From: Lachnospiraceae bacterium
GTDB lineage: Bacteria; Bacillota; Clostridia; Lachnospirales; Lachnospiraceae
Assembly (NCBI GenBank): GCA_024695665.1
Contig: JAILHT010000149.1
Coordinates: 1-43,419 of the forward strand
DNA: 43,419 bases
Direction of reading: 5' to 3'
The translations under genes and the position numbers were made by a program. Under the pieces are notes generated by a model that worked only from the letters and a program-made list of their open reading frames with translations, made no database searches and had not been told where the DNA came from. This document shows, in pieces, positions 36,401-43,419 of this stretch. Position 1 is the first letter of the stretch. Each line of letters begins with the position of its first letter.

Positions 36401-37735
36401 AGAATAAGAATCAGATCCCTTCTCGCAGCAATAAGAGTAAGGGAAAGACAGCATGCGGATGAGAACAGAACACTTGTCTCAACTGCTCACAACCGTATTC
36501 TTTTCACAACTGAAATGAAGAGAAACTATACAATACTCTGTCCTCAGATGTCACCTATCCATTTTGACATCATAGCTCCGGCTTTCAGAGCTGCAGGATA
36601 CAACCTTGAGCTATTGAACAATGATGGACGCGAGGCGGTGGATGTCGGACTTCGATATGTAAACAATGATGCCTGCTATCCTTCCCTCATGGTTGTCGGA
36701 CAGATAATGGAGGCAGTCCTCTCAGGCAAATATGATATGGATCACCTCGCTGTTCTTATGACACAGACAGGTGGAGGATGCCGTGCAAGTAACTATATCG
36801 GATTCATAAGAAGAGCTCTCGCAAAAGCAGGATATCCGAATGTACCTGTAATCTCACTCAGCATGGTAGGCCTTGAGAAAAACCCGGGATTTAAATTTAC
36901 TCTCCCGCTCGTACAGCACGGACTTTACGCTCTAGAGTTCGGAGACATCTTTATGCGTTGTCTCTACAGAACAAGACCTTACGAAGCTGTTGCAGGTTCG
37001 GCAAATGCTCTCCATGAAAAATGGAAGAAGAAATGTATAGACTTTGTAACTCAGCCGGGAGTGCTCTCTCACAATAAATACAAGAGACTCTGCAGACAGA
37101 TAATCAGAGAGTTTGACAAACTTCCGCTTCTTGACATTAAGAAACCTAGAGTCGGTATCGTCGGTGAGATTCTTGTCAAGTTCATGCCGGCCGCAAACAA
37201 CTATCTTGTAGACCTTCTCGAGTCAGAAGGTGCAGAGGCTGTTGTTCCGGATCTTACGGACTTCATTCTCTACAGTTGTTACAATACGAACTTCAAGGCC
37301 GATGAACTGAACGAATCAACCAAAAAGGCAAAGCGTTTGAACAACCTCGGAATCAAATTCTTTGAGTGGCTCAGAAGCGCCGCAAGAGACGAATTTATGA
37401 AGAGTGAGCGTTTCGATGCCCCTTCAAGGATTGAAGACCTCGCAAAGATGGCTTCTCCTATCGTTTCTGAAGGAAACCAGACCGGTGAAGGATGGTTCCT
37501 TACAGGTGAGATGCTCGAGCTCATCAACTCAGGAACACCTAATATCGTCTGCACGCAGCCTTTTGCATGCCTCCCTAACCACATTGTCGGAAAAGGAGTT
37601 ATCAAAGAGCTCAGACGTGAGAATCCTAAGGCGAACATTGTTGCCATAGACTTCGATCCGGGTGCTAGTGAAGTAAACCAGCTCAACCGTATCAAGCTCA
37701 TGCTCTCAACAGCACAAAAGAATTTAAACAGATAA
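33479..37735 (+). CDS. Giant acyl-CoA dehydratase activase-related protein (tandem HgdC-like ATPases + DUF2229-type half)
   Basis: 1418 residues. Two BadF/BadG/HgdC-type ASKHA modules stand in tandem: [15 protein letters not shown] (about 8-270) and [15 protein letters not shown] (about 322-580). Each keeps both bridging-cluster cysteines at the same distance: Cys128 ([10 protein letters not shown]) and Cys167 (RCGVFAKT) in the first, Cys447 (ACSSGCGSF) and Cys486 (RCTVFMNS) in the second. In HgdC a dimer holds one 4Fe-4S cluster with these residues, so one chain here could form the whole cluster. A cysteine-rich junction ([11 protein letters not shown], about 606) leads to a DUF2229-like half (about 670-1400) with further cysteines in ECYPAK, PCIPYER, DACYPS and GGGCRAS. 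This large type of orphan activase is common in clostridia and has no defined reaction. It is monocistronic, between its own promoter and terminator. Confidence 0.9.
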   Translation: MENLNNVKLGIDIGSTTVKVALLDDDNQILFSDYERHFANIRETLQSLVKKAKEVTGNLKIHPVITGSGGLALAKHLEIPFVQEVVAVSTSLSVLAPKTDVAIELGGEDAKIIYFENGNVEQRMNGICAGGTGSFIDQMASLIQTDASGLNEYAKNYKALYPIAARCGVFAKTDIQPLINEGATREDLSASIFQAVVNQTISGLACGKPIRGHVAFLGGPLHFLSELKEAFIRTLKLDEEHTIAPENSHLFAAIGSGLNYKEDSFTTFDDLIEKLSGDLKLEFEVARLEPLFENEKDYDEFTERHAGKNIARASLKDYHGNCYLGIDAGSTTTKIALISEDGKLLYSFYSNNNGSPLTTAMGALKEIYRDMPKDCNIVHSCSTGYGEALLKSALMLDEGEVETVAHYYAAAFFNPKVDCILDIGGQDMKCIKIRNNTIDSVQLNEACSSGCGSFIETFAKSLNYSVQDFAKEALFAKHPIDLGTRCTVFMNSKVKQAQKEGASVADISAGLAYSVIKNAFFKVIKLSDASDLGENIVVQGGTFYNDAVLRSLEKIAGVDVIRPDIAGIMGAFGAALIAKERYEDNPTTTTLGIDEINELTFETKLTRCQGCNNHCLLTINKFSNNRSFITGNRCEKGLGKEKNKENIPNMFDYKLKRLFGYKPLSVEEAKRGTVGIPRVLNFYENYPFWATFFKELGFRVILSPYSNRNIYELGIESIPSESECYPAKLAHGHVAWLIKQNPDFIFYPCIPYERVEFEDATNHYNCPIVTSYAENIKNNVDEITTGKMRFYNPFMSFKSTDTILLSLKKVFCTDEFDIPENELKTAIDAAWDELENTRNDVKKKGEEVLRYLEENHKRGIVLAGRPYHLDPEINHGIPELINSYGMAVLTEDSISHLSDVDRPLIVLDQWMYHSRLYTAANFVKKRNDLDMIQLNSFGCGVDAVTTDNVNDILSNSGKIYTCLKIDEVNSLGAARIRIRSLLAAIRVRERQHADENRTLVSTAHNRILFTTEMKRNYTILCPQMSPIHFDIIAPAFRAAGYNLELLNNDGREAVDVGLRYVNNDACYPSLMVVGQIMEAVLSGKYDMDHLAVLMTQTGGGCRASNYIGFIRRALAKAGYPNVPVISLSMVGLEKNPGFKFTLPLVQHGLYALEFGDIFMRCLYRTRPYEAVAGSANALHEKWKKKCIDFVTQPGVLSHNKYKRLCRQIIREFDKLPLLDIKKPRVGIVGEILVKFMPAANNYLVDLLESEGAEAVVPDLTDFILYSCYNTNFKADELNESTKKAKRLNNLGIKFFEWLRSAARDEFMKSERFDAPSRIEDLAKMASPIVSEGNQTGEGWFLTGEMLELINSGTPNIVCTQPFACLPNHIVGKGVIKELRRENPKANIVAIDFDPGASEVNQLNRIKLMLSTAQKNLNR

Positions 37736-37741
37736 AAAAAA

Positions 37742-37780
37742 CGGCATCTTTACCACTGTAAGGGTAAAGATGCCGGTTTT
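37742..37780. terminator. Bidirectional terminator after the tandem-activase gene
   Basis: A 13-base perfect stem, CGGCATCTTTACC (37742-37754) and GGTAAAGATGCCG (37763-37775), with an eight-base loop and T-rich runs on both strands. It ends the activase gene and the convergent nuclease-helicase gene. Confidence 0.92.
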
Positions 37781-37786
37781 TCTTAT

Positions 37787-39199
37787 TTAATCTCTTGCCT
37801 GCACTATCTTAAGTATTCGATCAAACACCTCTTCATTCTCATATACAATCACAGCAATCTCCCTTTTGGCCCTGCTTAAGGTCTGGTAGAGAGTTCTGAC
37901 CTTTCCTCTGAGATATCCCTCATCATCATAGTAATAACTGCAATCTATGACAGACAGAACCTTTTCATGTTCTATTCCAAGTGTTCCCTCAGTATCGGGA
38001 TCTAAACTTACAAATCCTTTATCTTTAAATATCCTTCCCAGAATCTGCAGATCTTCTTTCGTCCCAGCGTAGACCGGAGTCACGGAAGGATAATGTCTTC
38101 TGTGCGCATGATCGCCGTTTATCCTAAATAGGCATCTGATAAATGAAGACAGCTCATTGTTTGTTCTTATTCTGTTTGTAAGCCTGTAAAGCACAATTTC
38201 CGGGATGGCCTCTATCTCATCGGCCATCGTATTGAGCCTCTCCTCTTTGGCGATAAACTCCTCAGTATCATAAGAAATCACAACAGGAATATCACATTTC
38301 TCACTGACTTCCCTAACCCTGTCAAATGCCCTTTTGCCCAGCAGATGGCCCTCGTCGATCAGTATGTAGGAATAGACATCATCACCGGCTTTAAGAAAAC
38401 CCGATGGGGTCATAAAATCAACCCTTTTAAGCCTCTCATTGAGAAGTGACAACTCCTTTGGAAAAGCTCCACAATGAATCAGACACACTCTTTTTGTCTC
38501 CGACAAAAGCATTGCAAGATCATAGAGAAGAAGCGTTTTTCCGGTTCCCGGAAGTCCCTTATATCCCTGAAAACGCACCTTTTCTTCCACAATATTTCTG
38601 AAGAGACAGCCTTCTATATCCTTCTGTTGCAAAGTGAGAAAATACTCATGCCTAAGGAACCTGTCCGGCCGCGTCATAGGGGATATCAGATACTCGACTT
38701 CCTTAAAAAGTTCTTCTATATCTCCGTCATAAAGGCTTTCCTGGCCTTTTAGATCCTCGCAAAGTTCCTCCCAGTCCGCGTCAACAAGTCTTCCGGAATT
38801 TGTAAGCCTTAAAAGTCTGTTTTGACTGCTGATATAAGTGTAGGATTTTATTCCTTTTCCAAGCATCTCAAGATAATATCTGTTCAGGGTGAGTTGTTTT
38901 TTTATGGCGTTCTCGCTCACCTTCTCACTCTTTAGTTCCAGATTCAAAATATACTCATCGGAGATTCTTAAAAGGTCAAATTCTTTTCCGAGTTTCGGTA
39001 TCTGAAACGAATAAAAGAAGTCAAAAAGGCAAACATCATTCGTATGCATAAGAAGATTTGAAACCAGGGATTTAAGCCCATCCGTCTCCCACTCCTTAAC
39101 ATTCAAAAAGCGCTCCCTCTCCGACAATTGTCTCTCGAGTCTTTTTAAGTTTTCTTTCCCACTAACTCTTGTCAGAGCAAAAATATTTACGGGTTTCAT
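37787..39199 (-). CDS. Nuclease-helicase: N-terminal PD-(D/E)XK (NERD-like) domain + SF1/DUF2075 ATPase
   Basis: 470 residues. An N-terminal domain has KEFDLLRISD, with Asp75, and LNLELKSEK, with Glu88-x-Lys90, the spacing and order of a PD-(D/E)XK nuclease as in NERD proteins. A P-loop ATPase follows: Walker A GLPGTGKT (215-222) and Walker B YILIDEGHLL (Asp282-Glu283). Near the C-terminus LYQTLSRAKREIAVIVY resembles helicase motif VI, and RLTNRIRTNNEL motif IV. The protein is complete, apparently monocistronic, with a weak -10 (TATAAT at 39247-39242) upstream. Similar nuclease-helicase fusions occur in DNA repair and in some phage defence systems; no partner gene supports either role here. 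The substrate is unknown. Confidence 0.82.
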   Translation of the reverse strand: MKPVNIFALTRVSGKENLKRLERQLSERERFLNVKEWETDGLKSLVSNLLMHTNDVCLFDFFYSFQIPKLGKEFDLLRISDEYILNLELKSEKVSENAIKKQLTLNRYYLEMLGKGIKSYTYISSQNRLLRLTNSGRLVDADWEELCEDLKGQESLYDGDIEELFKEVEYLISPMTRPDRFLRHEYFLTLQQKDIEGCLFRNIVEEKVRFQGYKGLPGTGKTLLLYDLAMLLSETKRVCLIHCGAFPKELSLLNERLKRVDFMTPSGFLKAGDDVYSYILIDEGHLLGKRAFDRVREVSEKCDIPVVISYDTEEFIAKEERLNTMADEIEAIPEIVLYRLTNRIRTNNELSSFIRCLFRINGDHAHRRHYPSVTPVYAGTKEDLQILGRIFKDKGFVSLDPDTEGTLGIEHEKVLSVIDCSYYYDDEGYLRGKVRTLYQTLSRAKREIAVIVYENEEVFDRILKIVQARD

Positions 39200-39303
39200 A
39201 TTCTACCTGTCTCCCAAATAAATCACCTGTAACTTATTGTTATTATACTATATTTCACAACTGACGGTCGAACTTTGAATTCTTAAAGAATCAAATACCA
39301 CAA

Positions 39304-39333
39304 TTGATAACGAAAAAAATTTAAAAGTAGAAT
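39304..39333 (+). promoter_or_regulatory. Candidate upstream promoter for htpG
   Basis: TTGATA (39304-39309), an 18-base spacer and TAGAAT (39328-39333). If used, the CIRCE element would lie in the early transcribed region, the classical arrangement for HrcA control. Confidence 0.4.
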
Positions 39334-39368
39334 AAATCAGGAACAAAATGAGACAAAAACGCATTTTG

Positions 39369-39395
39369 TTAGCACTCGCTTTAAAAGAGTGCTAA
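39369..39395. promoter_or_regulatory. CIRCE operator (HrcA binding site)
   Basis: TTAGCACTC (39369-39377), nine bases and GAGTGCTAA (39387-39395): an exact match to the CIRCE consensus. CIRCE is the operator of the HrcA heat-shock repressor, normally before groES and hrcA-dnaK operons. Here it precedes htpG. Confidence 0.95.
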
Positions 39396-39402
39396 TTTTT
39401 TA

Positions 39403-39431
39403 TTGACTTCTCATTTTTTGGGGATTATTAT
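39403..39431 (+). promoter_or_regulatory. Candidate htpG promoter downstream of CIRCE
   Basis: TTGACT (39403-39408), a 17-base spacer and TATTAT (39426-39431). It lies seven bases downstream of CIRCE and 38 bases before the TTG start. It scores better than the upstream candidate, but would place CIRCE ahead of the -35. Confidence 0.6.
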
Positions 39432-39468
39432 TATATAGATTTAAATTTTACGAATAGGAGTGATTACT

Positions 39469-41526
39469 TTGAGCAGCAAACATGGAAATCTTTCAATAAA
39501 CAGTGACAACCTGTTTCCGATTATTAAAAAATGGCTCTACTCCGACCATGACATTTTCTATAGAGAACTTGTATCAAACGGATGTGATGCCATAACAAAA
39601 TTAAAGAAACTTGATATTATGGGAGAATATTCCCTTCCGGCCGATTTTATCGGAAAGATCAACATTGAGGTTGACCCTGAGGCAAAGACCATCAAAATCT
39701 CCGATAACGGTCTCGGAATGACTGCCGATGAAGTTGAAGAGTACATCAATCAGATTGCCTTCTCTGGAGCTACCGATTTCATAGAGAAATACAAGGACAA
39801 AGCGAATGACGATCAGATTATCGGTCATTTCGGACTTGGTTTCTACTCAGCTTTCATGGTGTCAGACAAAGTGCATATAGACACTCTCTCATACAAATCA
39901 GATGCTTCTCCGGTTCATTGGGAATGTGACGGAGGAACAGAATTTGATATGTCTGACGGAATCAAAGAAACCGTCGGAACCACAATAACCCTCTTTTTGA
40001 ATGAGGACTCTCTCGAATTTGCAAATGAATACAGAGCAAGAGAAGTTTTGACAAAATATTGCTCTTTCATGCCATATGATATATTCCTCAAAAAAGCAAA
40101 TGAAGAGGAACAGTATGAAGAGATCGATCCTGCCGACAAACTCGATACAGACAAGGTAATCGAGACTATTGTTGAGGAGGCAAAGACCGAGGAAAAAGAG
40201 AACGAAAACGGAGAAAAAGAGATTGTCGAAGTTTCACCGAGAAAAGAGAAACTTAAGATTGTAAAACGACCTGTTCCGTTGAATGACAAGAATCCTCTTT
40301 GGGCAAAAACACCGAGCGAGTGTACAGATGATGAGTACAAGGCATTTTACCGCAAAGTATTTTTGGATTACAAGGAGCCTCTCTTCTGGATTCATCTCAA
40401 TATGGACTATCCGTTCAATCTCAAGGGTATACTCTACTTCCCAAAGATAAATACGGAATATGATTCTATAGAAGGAACCATAAAACTTTACAACAACCAG
40501 GTATTTATAGCCGACAATATCAAGGAGGTTATTCCGGAGTTTCTCATGCTCTTAAAAGGTGTCATAGATTGTCCGGACCTTCCTTTGAATGTTTCAAGAT
40601 CCGCACTTCAGAACGACGGATTTGTAACAAAGATATCCGACTATATCACAAAGAAAGTTGCCGACAAACTTATCGGAATGTGTAAGACAGACAAGGAATC
40701 CTACGAAAAATACTGGGATGATATCAGTCCGTTTATCAAGTTCGGCTGTCTGAAAGATGAAAAGTTCTGCGACAAAATGAATGACTTTATTCTCTTTAAG
40801 GATATAAACGACAAATATCTCACTCTTCCGGAACTCTTAAAACCGGTTGAAGAGGAAAAAGCTGACTCTTCCGAAGCAGATACAAAAGAAAACGAATCTA
40901 CAGAAAGCGAAGATAAAGAGGAAACCAGAGAGACTGTATATTATGTGACAGATGTCAACCAGCAGGGTCAGTACATCCGAATGTTTAAAGATCAGGGAAT
41001 GAATGCCGTGATTTTGAACCACAACATCGACACTTCCTTCATCACACAGCTTGAAAGAAGAAATAACAAATACAAGTTTATGAGAATTGACTCTGACATC
41101 AATGATACACAGAAAGATGACACTTCAGAGGATTTCGCCGAGGCAACCACAACATTGACCGATGTCTTCAGAAAAGCGCTCGGAAATGACAAACTTTCCG
41201 TTCAGGTTGTAGGACTCAAGGATGAGAATATCTCCTCTATGATCACCCTCTCTGAGGAAGGCAGACGTATGCAGGATATGATGAAAATGTACTCAATGGG
41301 GCAGGATATGGATATGAGCATGTTTGCAGCCGAGCAGACACTCAGCCTCAATGCAAACAACACTCTCGTCAAATACATCCTCGAGAACAAAGATTCAGAG
41401 AACATCCCGATGTTCTGCGAACAGCTTTATGATCTTGCGCTTATTGCAAATCAGCCACTCGGCACCGAAGCTATGACAAAATTCATAGAGAGAAGCAACA
41501 AGATTATGCTTTTACTTGCAAAATAA
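39469..41526 (+). CDS. htpG: Chaperone HtpG (Hsp90), TTG start, charged linkers
   Basis: ATP-dependent dimeric chaperone. 685 residues from the TTG at 39469, eight bases after AGGAG; the in-frame GTG at 39460 uses the last base of that ribosome binding site and is unlikely. The N-domain ATPase has ELVSNGCDAITKL, DNGLGM and GHFGLGFYSAFMVSD. The middle domain has VSRSALQND, with the catalytic arginine. Two highly charged insertions are present: about residues 216-260 (an N-M linker like that of eukaryotic Hsp90) and about 460-488 (rich in Glu, Asp, Lys and Ser). E. coli HtpG (624 residues) lacks long linkers of this kind. A perfect CIRCE lies upstream. Confidence 0.95.
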   Translation: MSSKHGNLSINSDNLFPIIKKWLYSDHDIFYRELVSNGCDAITKLKKLDIMGEYSLPADFIGKINIEVDPEAKTIKISDNGLGMTADEVEEYINQIAFSGATDFIEKYKDKANDDQIIGHFGLGFYSAFMVSDKVHIDTLSYKSDASPVHWECDGGTEFDMSDGIKETVGTTITLFLNEDSLEFANEYRAREVLTKYCSFMPYDIFLKKANEEEQYEEIDPADKLDTDKVIETIVEEAKTEEKENENGEKEIVEVSPRKEKLKIVKRPVPLNDKNPLWAKTPSECTDDEYKAFYRKVFLDYKEPLFWIHLNMDYPFNLKGILYFPKINTEYDSIEGTIKLYNNQVFIADNIKEVIPEFLMLLKGVIDCPDLPLNVSRSALQNDGFVTKISDYITKKVADKLIGMCKTDKESYEKYWDDISPFIKFGCLKDEKFCDKMNDFILFKDINDKYLTLPELLKPVEEEKADSSEADTKENESTESEDKEETRETVYYVTDVNQQGQYIRMFKDQGMNAVILNHNIDTSFITQLERRNNKYKFMRIDSDINDTQKDDTSEDFAEATTTLTDVFRKALGNDKLSVQVVGLKDENISSMITLSEEGRRMQDMMKMYSMGQDMDMSMFAAEQTLSLNANNTLVKYILENKDSENIPMFCEQLYDLALIANQPLGTEAMTKFIERSNKIMLLLAK

Positions 41527-41587
41527 ACATTATCTTTCATAGCTCAAGTAACGAAAGATAATGCAGGATAAAGAAAAGTAAGATAAA

Positions 41588-41637
41588 AAACCTGGCATCG
41601 ATGATTTAAATATCATCCGATGTCAGGTTTGTTTTTT
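41588..41637. terminator. Terminator between htpG and the prsA-like gene
   Basis: A long hairpin, AACCTG...CATCG (from 41589) with CGATG...CAGGTT (to 41629), one bulge and a short loop, followed by a T-run in the plus direction. It also lies at the 3' end of the minus-strand foldase gene. Confidence 0.85.
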
Positions 41638-42616
41638 ATTCAAAATATTCCTCGTAATACAAAAAGAAATCTCCGGCGTCAACACCGTCAACGTTCACTT
41701 CTATGCTGTCCCAGTTGTCCGAGTAAAGCTCTGACTCTTTGGAAGATTCGTACTCCTCATAAACACTCTCAAAAGCCTCCTGCTCTCTCTCTGCAACAAT
41801 CTTCTCCTTGTTTTGTGCGGTCAGTTCCTCATCATATTTGGTGACACAGTAAATATAATAATAGCCGTCATCCGTCTGTATGCAGGAAGTATACTGTCCC
41901 TCATCGAGATCGAAGGCCGCCTCAACGACTTCATCCGGCAAATCTCCCCGGCTTATGTTTATATCAATCTCGGATTTCTCATTGTATGCTCCGGCAACAG
42001 TTGCAAAATCCTCACCGTTTTCAAGTCTTGTGACAACCTCCGTCGCCTTATCGACGTCACTGACAAAAATCTGCTTGGCCACCATAACTCTGGCTTCGTC
42101 CTCACTGACTTCATTGTCAACTCCGACAATAAGAGACGTGTACATCTTCTTGGCCAAGGCATAAGACTCATACATAGAGGCAACGTCGCTCTCGCTGACA
42201 TTCAAATAATCCTTGTCTGTGTCTGTAAGACTTTGAAAATATGCATCTGCCGCCTCTTTTACCTTGTCGTTCTCCCCCTCATCAAGGGTCAGCCCCGCTT
42301 CCTCCGCCATAAGGTTCAGGCAGATAACCTGTGTCATCTCCTGCAACGCTGCTGATTTCACATAAGACGCAAGCTCATCAGTCTGAAAATCCAATTCCCA
42401 CAGATCCACACCGTAAGCAGTTCCATAATCCTTCTTGAAACCTGCCACATAAACCTTCGCATCACTTATGGGCATAGAAACTCCACCTATGGTAAATACG
42501 TTGTGATTGTAAACGTTATTCTTTATGATGACTTCCCCGTTCCCAATACTGCAGGCGCTAAGAAATAAAGCCGTAGCAACTGAAACTGCGGGAAGAATAT
42601 ATTTTTTATTTATCAT
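41636..42616 (-). CDS. PrsA-like lipoprotein foldase (PpiC/parvulin)
   Basis: 326 residues. The signal peptide ends in lipobox LSAC at about residue 22, so the protein is a lipoprotein on the outer face of the membrane. A SurA-N-like helical region (about 40-170) precedes a parvulin-type domain (about 175-265) with ARVMVAKQIFVSDVD, ENGEDFATVAGAYNE and EVVEAAFDLDEGQYTSCI. The helical, acidic C-terminus (EREQEAFESVYEEYESSKE) may form a coiled coil. Such proteins help exported proteins fold. It follows a small acidic protein by 15 bases and AddA before that. Confidence 0.88.
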   Translation of the reverse strand: MINKKYILPAVSVATALFLSACSIGNGEVIIKNNVYNHNVFTIGGVSMPISDAKVYVAGFKKDYGTAYGVDLWELDFQTDELASYVKSAALQEMTQVICLNLMAEEAGLTLDEGENDKVKEAADAYFQSLTDTDKDYLNVSESDVASMYESYALAKKMYTSLIVGVDNEVSEDEARVMVAKQIFVSDVDKATEVVTRLENGEDFATVAGAYNEKSEIDINISRGDLPDEVVEAAFDLDEGQYTSCIQTDDGYYYIYCVTKYDEELTAQNKEKIVAEREQEAFESVYEEYESSKESELYSDNWDSIEVNVDGVDAGDFFLYYEEYFE

Positions 42617-42631
42617 TAAACTATCCTTAAA

Positions 42632-42895
42632 CTAACCTTCAACTATAAGATATCTTCCATCTTCGATAGGAAATACTTCAGCCGCCTGTGCCAGATCGTC
42701 ATCACTCATTCCTGAGACATCCATTCCGGCATCATCAAGATAATCCCTTACATCATCAATACTGTCTGCAACAACAGCCAGACAGTCATTCAAAAATTCT
42801 TCAGCTTCCTCACGAGAAGATGCTACCTCTTCCGGAAACAGTTTACTCTGATTCTCCAAAAAAGTATCCAATACCAGATCATCATATTCATTCAT
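42632..42895 (-). CDS. Small acidic protein, unknown function
   Basis: 87 residues from the ATG at 42895 (MNEYDDLVLDTFLENQ), which overlaps the addA stop as ATGA; the AGGAG lies about 11 bases upstream, within addA. It is rich in Asp and Glu, with a predicted helical middle (REEAEEFLNDCLAVVADSID) and a short tail VFPIEDGRYLIVEG. I do not recognise the family. The tight coupling to addA suggests a shared transcript, not a shared function. A longer frame to 42940 would overlap addA and lacks a ribosome binding site. Confidence 0.7.
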   Translation of the reverse strand: MNEYDDLVLDTFLENQSKLFPEEVASSREEAEEFLNDCLAVVADSIDDVRDYLDDAGMDVSGMSDDDLAQAAEVFPIEDGRYLIVEG

Positions 42896-43419
42896 CGCAG
42901 ATATATCTCCTTTCCGAGATTGAAAGAATATAAAATACACTGCTTTACCGGAAGTCCCAATGCATTTTTCAATGCTCTCGCATACAAATCCAGTTGCAAT
43001 TTGTATTTCCCTATCAATTCTTCTTCATTTTCCACTTTATCTGTCTTGTAGTCAAGTACTACTATCTCGTTATCTTCAATAAAATAAGCATCTATTATAC
43101 CCTGGATCAAAACATTCTCACCACCGGATGACTTCTCACCAATCTCATCTGCGGCAATCTCCATCACAAACGGTCTCTCTTTAAACAAAAGCCCCTTTGT
43201 ATTTGCGTCAGCCATACGCGATGCAAGACTACACCCATAGAAGGTTTCAAGCTTATTAAGACCAAGAAGTTCTGCAATCTCCTCATCGAACAATCCCTCA
43301 TCCGTACATCTGGAAATTTCTTTCTTTATGTCATCAGATTTATTTACACTGTCCACCAACATATTTATGTCGAAGCACTCCATTGCACGGTGCATTGCCG
43401 TTCCTCTGAGTGCACCCTT
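42892..43419 (-). CDS. addA: ATP-dependent helicase/nuclease AddA, C-terminal part (continues beyond window)
   Basis: The last 175 residues of AddA, running in from the right edge. GTAMHRAMECFD is the helical entry to the PD-(D/E)XK nuclease domain. The catalytic region is LIQGIIDAYFIEDNEIVVLDYKTDKV, in which Asp, Asp and the DYK triplet supply the metal-binding and lysine residues. YKLQLDLYARALKNALG is the conserved QxxxY motif that closes the domain. AddAB processes double-strand breaks and recognises Chi. The UvrD-type helicase domains lie outside the window. Confidence 0.9.
   Translation of the reverse strand, partial: KGALRGTAMHRAMECFDINMLVDSVNKSDDIKKEISRCTDEGLFDEEIAELLGLNKLETFYGCSLASRMADANTKGLLFKERPFVMEIAADEIGEKSSGGENVLIQGIIDAYFIEDNEIVVLDYKTDKVENEEELIGKYKLQLDLYARALKNALGLPVKQCILYSFNLGKEIYLR

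Noticed and set aside
39460-39468. GTG start for htpG
   Set aside because: The GTG uses the last base of the AGGAG site; TTG at 39469 has the correct spacing and gives the HtpG N-terminus.
41813-42355. Open frame of 180 codons on the plus strand
   Set aside because: Antisense to the PrsA-like gene and without a ribosome binding site.
1-43419. CRISPR arrays, tRNA or rRNA genes, transposases, prophage genes
   Set aside because: No direct-repeat array, tRNA-like cloverleaf, rRNA segment or transposase motif was noticed on either strand by eye; a dedicated search was not possible.

Overview
The window looks like a piece of a low-to-mid G+C Firmicutes chromosome, most probably a member of the Lachnospiraceae (a Butyrivibrio/Roseburia-type clostridium). 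This is judged from gene content, Gram-positive ribosome binding sites, a bacterial GlnRS, a ThiI without a rhodanese domain, a CIRCE operator and the gene order. No rRNA, tRNA, CRISPR array, insertion sequence or prophage gene was recognised. Apart from the rearrangements noted below it reads as a housekeeping region.

Region 1 to about 20.6 kb is a rearranged version of the B. subtilis comE - holA - rpsT - lepA - hemW - hrcA-grpE-dnaK-dnaJ - prmA - rsmE - mtaB neighbourhood. Reading leftward on the minus strand there are comEA, a response regulator, a histidine kinase, a GerMN lipoprotein and comEC; then rpsT, lepA, hemW, a Gfo/Idh oxidoreductase, a 1023-residue propeller/HD-GYP receptor, prmA, rsmE, a cysteine desulfurase, thiI and mtaB (cut by the window edge). 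holA and a small HPr-like gene run the other way. The hrcA-grpE-dnaK-dnaJ block and the sporulation genes gpr and spoIIP, expected in this neighbourhood, are absent here.

Region 20.6 to 26.0 kb is an arginine biosynthesis island: a GNAT acetyltransferase, argJ, argB and argD on the minus strand, divergent from argG on the plus strand. A palindrome that resembles an ARG box covers the -10 of the minus-strand promoter. argC, argF and argH are not in the window.

Region 26.0 to 33.2 kb holds a TraX/7TM/PAS/GGDEF membrane protein, a DUF2225 zinc-ribbon protein, glnS, a glycosyltransferase and a rhomboid-like membrane protein that seems to lack a catalytic dyad. The last two are translationally coupled.

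Region 33.2 to 43.4 kb holds a 1418-residue protein with two fused HgdC-type activase modules plus a DUF2229-type half, a stand-alone nuclease-helicase (PD-(D/E)XK/NERD-like plus SF1/DUF2075), htpG behind a perfect CIRCE element, a PrsA-like foldase, a small acidic protein and the C-terminus of AddA.

The best leads for something undescribed are the tandem-activase enzyme, the insertion of a two-component system and GerMN lipoprotein between comEA and comEC, replacement of the DnaK block by a c-di-GMP-type receptor gene, HrcA-type control of htpG, and the nuclease-helicase. Several true starts are non-ATG (rpsT and htpG use TTG; the GGDEF gene uses GTG). All calls rest on reading the sequence; no database search was run.
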